Shown here: in pieces, positions 61,249 through 64,000 of the stretch
Position numbering within the stretch: position 1 is the stretch's first letter
Layout: each line of letters starts with the position of its first letter
Assembly: GCF_900103325.1 (NCBI RefSeq)
Contig: NZ_FMXM01000008.1
Location: forward strand, 62,001-126,000
Source of the DNA: Mesorhizobium qingshengii
Lineage (GTDB): Bacteria; Pseudomonadota; Alphaproteobacteria; Rhizobiales; Rhizobiaceae
Direction: 5' to 3'
Length of the DNA stretch: 64,000 bases
Position numbers and translations under genes: made by a program
The notes under the pieces: generated by a model
The model's input: the letters and a program-made list of their open reading frames with translations, nothing else
Told to the model about the DNA's origin: nothing
Databases searched by the model: none

Positions 61249-62685
61249 CTACCGGCTCCTCTGCCCATCCGACCCGACATAGGCGATGCGCAGCATGTTG
61301 GTCGAACCTGGCGTCCTCAGCGGCACGCCGGCGGTAATGATGACGCGGTCGCCCGGCTTGCCGAACCCTTCTTCCAGGGCAATGCGGCAGGCACGATCGA
61401 CCATGTCGTCGAGATCGATGGCATCGGGCGACACGACGCAATGCGTACCCCACAACAGCGACAGCCGACGCGCCGTGTTGACGATCGGCGACAGCGCGAT
61501 GATCGGCACTTGCGGCCGCTCGCGGGCGGCGCGCAGGCCGGTGTTGCCGGACGCCGTGTAGGTGATGATGGCCGCCAGTTTCAGCGTCTCGGCGATTTCG
61601 CGGGCAGCCAGCGAAATGGCGTCGGCGCCGGTCGCTTCCGGCTCGGAGCGCTGCGCATTGATGATGCCGGCATAGGTCGGATCGGTTTCGACCTTGGTGG
61701 CAATGCGGTTCATCATCGCCACCGCCTCGACCGGGTAGGCACCCGCCGCCGATTCCGCCGACAGCATGATGGCGTCGGCGCCTTCGAAGACCGCGATCGA
61801 AACGTCGGACACCTCGGCGCGGGTCGGCACCGGGGCGGTGATCATCGATTCCAGCATCTGCGTCGCAACCACCACCGGCTTGCCGGCGCGGCGCGCGGCG
61901 CGCGTGATCTGCTTCTGGATGCCGGGCACGGCCTCGAGCGGCATCTCGACACCAAGATCGCCACGGGCGACCATCAGCGCGTCGGATAATTCGATGATCT
62001 CGGCCAACCGGGCAACGGCCTGCGGCTTCTCGATCTTGGCCATGATCAGCGCCCGGCCGCGCGCGATCTTGCGCGCTTCGGCCAGATCTTCAGGCCGCTG
62101 CACGAACGACAGCGCCACCCAGTCGACGCCGGTGGCAAGCACTGCATCGAGGTCCTTGCGGTCCTTCTCGGTCAGCGCGCCGACCGGCAGGTCGGTATCG
62201 GGCAGGCTGACGCCCTTCTTGTCGGAAATCGTAGTGCCGGCAATGACGGTGCAGACGATCGACTTGCCGTCGCTTTTCACCGCCTTCAGCTCGAGCTTGC
62301 CGTCGTCGATCAGCAGGCGATGGCCGGGCTCGACCGAGCTCAGGATTTCGGGATGCGGCAGATAGACCCTGGTCGAGGTGCCGGGCTCGGGATTGTCGTC
62401 GAGCGTGAAGGTCTGGCCCAGCGTCAGCACTTCCTTGCCATTGGCGAATTTGCCGACGCGCAGCTTGGGCCCTTGCAAGTCGGCCAGGATGCCGATCGGC
62501 CGGCCGACAGCTTCCTCGACGGCGCGGATGCGCCCGACCAGCGTGCGCATCAGCTCGTGGTCGGTGTGGCTCATGTTGATGCGGAACACGTCGGCGCCCG
62601 CTTCGAACAGCTTCTTCAGCATCTCCTCCGAAGAAGAGGCCGGACCGATGGTGGCTAGGATCTTGACCTTGCGGCTGCGTCTCAT
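61249..62685 (-). CDS. pyk: pyruvate kinase
   Basis: The enzyme makes pyruvate and ATP from phosphoenolpyruvate. The 478-residue product has KILATIGPASSSEEMLKKLF at the start, the signature ALIMAKIEKPQAV with the catalytic lysine near residue 217, and MVARGDLGVEMPLEAVP. The C-terminal domain is full. Its ATG overlaps the DUF1036 stop, so they are co-transcribed. The gene is separate from the gap/pgk cluster. Confidence 0.97.
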   Translation of the reverse strand: MRRSRKVKILATIGPASSSEEMLKKLFEAGADVFRINMSHTDHELMRTLVGRIRAVEEAVGRPIGILADLQGPKLRVGKFANGKEVLTLGQTFTLDDNPEPGTSTRVYLPHPEILSSVEPGHRLLIDDGKLELKAVKSDGKSIVCTVIAGTTISDKKGVSLPDTDLPVGALTEKDRKDLDAVLATGVDWVALSFVQRPEDLAEARKIARGRALIMAKIEKPQAVARLAEIIELSDALMVARGDLGVEMPLEAVPGIQKQITRAARRAGKPVVVATQMLESMITAPVPTRAEVSDVSIAVFEGADAIMLSAESAAGAYPVEAVAMMNRIATKVETDPTYAGIINAQRSEPEATGADAISLAAREIAETLKLAAIITYTASGNTGLRAARERPQVPIIALSPIVNTARRLSLLWGTHCVVSPDAIDLDDMVDRACRIALEEGFGKPGDRVIITAGVPLRTPGSTNMLRIAYVGSDGQRSR

Positions 62686-63200
62686 TGACTATTTGTTCCC
62701 GGGGCGGCTGGAGCGCCTCCCGTTGCAGGCTCATCGGTCAGCTGGACCATCCAGCTTGCCTGTTCGCCCGTGTCATATTCCTGGAATCCTGCGCGCTGGA
62801 AGCCCCGGGCGACGCAGTCGGTTACGCCGGCGATCTTGAACTCTTTTTCAGCCACGCACATGTTGATCGGGCCGTCCCAGCGTCCGCCGCGCTCGGCGTC
62901 TTCTGCATAAAGATAGTAAAACCTTGATGACAGCGGCCCTTCGATCAGCGTCTTGCAGCTCGATCCTTCGATGTGCCACCAGCCCTCGGTGATCCAGCCG
63001 GCCTTGGCGCGGTAGCCGATGCCGACACCGACGAGATTCTGCGTGGCGTTGCAGACGCGGAAATCGGCGCGGGCTGGCGAGGCCACGACCATCGCCGACA
63101 GGCCCACGGCGAGCGTCAGGAGCGGCATGGCGTAGGCAAAGTGCCTGCGCTGCTCGCCGGCGGAACTCATCCCGAAACCCCTCAAGAACCACATCAGCAT
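62682..63200 (-). CDS. DUF1036 secreted protein
   Basis: A 172-residue exported protein. The start at 63200 has AGGGG upstream; the signal segment is MPLLTLAVGLSAMVVASPAR. The DUF1036 domain reads DFRVCNATQNLVGVGIGYRA, then WITEGWWHIEGSSCKTLIEG and YYLYAEDAERGGRW. Its cysteines may form disulfides. It lies upstream of pyk with a four-base overlap, an arrangement I believe recurs in rhizobia. The function is unknown. Confidence 0.9.
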   Translation of the reverse strand: MLMWFLRGFGMSSAGEQRRHFAYAMPLLTLAVGLSAMVVASPARADFRVCNATQNLVGVGIGYRAKAGWITEGWWHIEGSSCKTLIEGPLSSRFYYLYAEDAERGGRWDGPINMCVAEKEFKIAGVTDCVARGFQRAGFQEYDTGEQASWMVQLTDEPATGGAPAAPGTNSQ

Positions 63201-63415
63201 CTCTCTGCGCCCCTTTTCGGAAAAGTCCGGGCGCATGTCAACGCGCCGTTTTGTCCAATTCCAATCGATTTAGAAAGGCTCCGGCGCACAATTCGCCGAC
63301 TTCTGCCAGATTTCCCGGGAAACCTTGGCCAAACAACGGCATTGCGCGAACGTCGTCTTCGTGGAATGACGATAGCACCCTCCCCGGAAGCCAGCGAACA
63401 GACCATTTCCCGCCA

Positions 63416-64000
63416 ATGACCCGATCCACAGTTTTCGCGCCGTTCGACATTGTCGAGGGCGACCGCAAGCGGGGCATCGTGCTTCTGGCCGATCATGCCC
63501 GCCGCGACTTGCCCGACGACTATGGTAGCCTCGGCTTGCCGGCGGCGGAATTCGACCGCCACATCGCCTATGACATCGGCGTCGAAACTGTGACGCGCGA
63601 ACTGGCCTCGCTGCTCGGCGTGCCGGCGGTGCTCGCCAATTTCTCGCGGCTGCTGATCGATCCCAATCGCGGCGAGGACGATCCGACGCTCATACGCCAG
63701 CTTTATGACGGCACCGTCGTGCCCGGGAATTACCCTCTTGCCCCGGAAGAACGGGAGAGACGGCTCGACAGTTTCTACCGGCCCTATCACGATGCGGTCG
63801 GCGCCATGATCGCTTCGGTCGCGCAGGCTTCCGCCAAGGCGCCGTTCATTTTCTCGGTGCATTCCTTCACTCCGGTCATGCAAGGGATCCAACGTCCCTG
63901 GCATGTCGGCATCCTGTGGGACCGCGACGAGCGGGTGGCGCGACCACTGATCGACATGCTGGCCGAAGACAAGACCCTTATCGTTGGCGATAATGAACCC
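63416..64000 (+). CDS. N-formylglutamate amidohydrolase (3' end outside window)
   Basis: Only the first 195 residues are visible, running off the edge. The family motifs are ADHARRDLPDDYGSLGLP near residue 25, DIGVETVTRELASLLGVP, then FSRLLIDPNRGEDDPT near 80 and FIFSVHSFTPVM near 145 with the metal-binding histidine. It hydrolyses N-formylglutamate or similar compounds in histidine breakdown. No ribosome site is seen before the ATG at 63416, so the start is not certain. Confidence 0.9.
   Translation, partial: MTRSTVFAPFDIVEGDRKRGIVLLADHARRDLPDDYGSLGLPAAEFDRHIAYDIGVETVTRELASLLGVPAVLANFSRLLIDPNRGEDDPTLIRQLYDGTVVPGNYPLAPEERERRLDSFYRPYHDAVGAMIASVAQASAKAPFIFSVHSFTPVMQGIQRPWHVGILWDRDERVARPLIDMLAEDKTLIVGDNEP

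Overview
The window looks like chromosomal DNA of an alphaproteobacterium of the order Rhizobiales, most probably Mesorhizobium or a close relative. The base composition is high in GC. The order tkt-gap-pgk-class I aldolase, the zapA/DUF4164 pair, a TrcR-type DUF1013 regulator, DUF1127 and DUF465 micro-genes, and cysteine-free L32 and L36 all fit this group. The genus is inferred from gene content and from intergenic repeats that I associate with Mesorhizobium; no database search was run. I see no insertion sequence, prophage, CRISPR array or plasmid functions.

Layout. 1-3.3 kb: a multi-PAS sensor kinase cut by the window edge. 3.4-8.4 kb: small secreted or hypothetical genes, a VOC/GST pair and tRNA-Glu. 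8.4-10.7 kb: rluD and rpoH. 10.7-13.4 kb: a metallo-beta-lactamase hydrolase, a 1-Cys peroxiredoxin, zapA and DUF4164. 13.6-21.5 kb: central carbon genes tkt, gap, a CvrA-type antiporter, pgk and class I aldolase. 21.5-29.3 kb: accessory redox and stress genes, including a small regulatory island (DUF1127, DJ-1/PfpI, a frameshifted gene, a WYL regulator) with two matching perfect palindromes. 29.4-36.2 kb: MFS transporter, ArsR/SRPBCC, GST, hydrolase/HxlR and rpmF. 36.3-45.1 kb: mtgA, ispA, a glycosyltransferase, a hybrid histidine kinase, a methyltransferase, a lytic transglycosylase and ispG.

45.4-51.8 kb: a divergent DUF465 pair, then an IclR-controlled catabolic operon (polar amino-acid ABC importer, RidA, SelA-like PLP enzyme). 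52.0-53.6 kb: ECF sigma factor and membrane anti-sigma. 53.8-56.6 kb: a TIM-barrel isomerase, RpiR regulator and PfkB kinase operon. 56.7-64 kb: purEK, a (GA)18 microsatellite inside a decayed intergenic repeat, a DUF1311 protein, rpmJ, a TPR protein, an alpha/beta hydrolase, DUF1036-pyk, and a partial N-formylglutamate amidohydrolase.

Most genes are housekeeping. The points most worth a second look are the ABC/RidA/SelA-like operon, the palindrome-WYL island with its broken gene, the GST with a histone-H1-like tail, the microsatellite born inside a dispersed repeat, and the hairpin that covers a ribosome binding site upstream of the ECF sigma gene.
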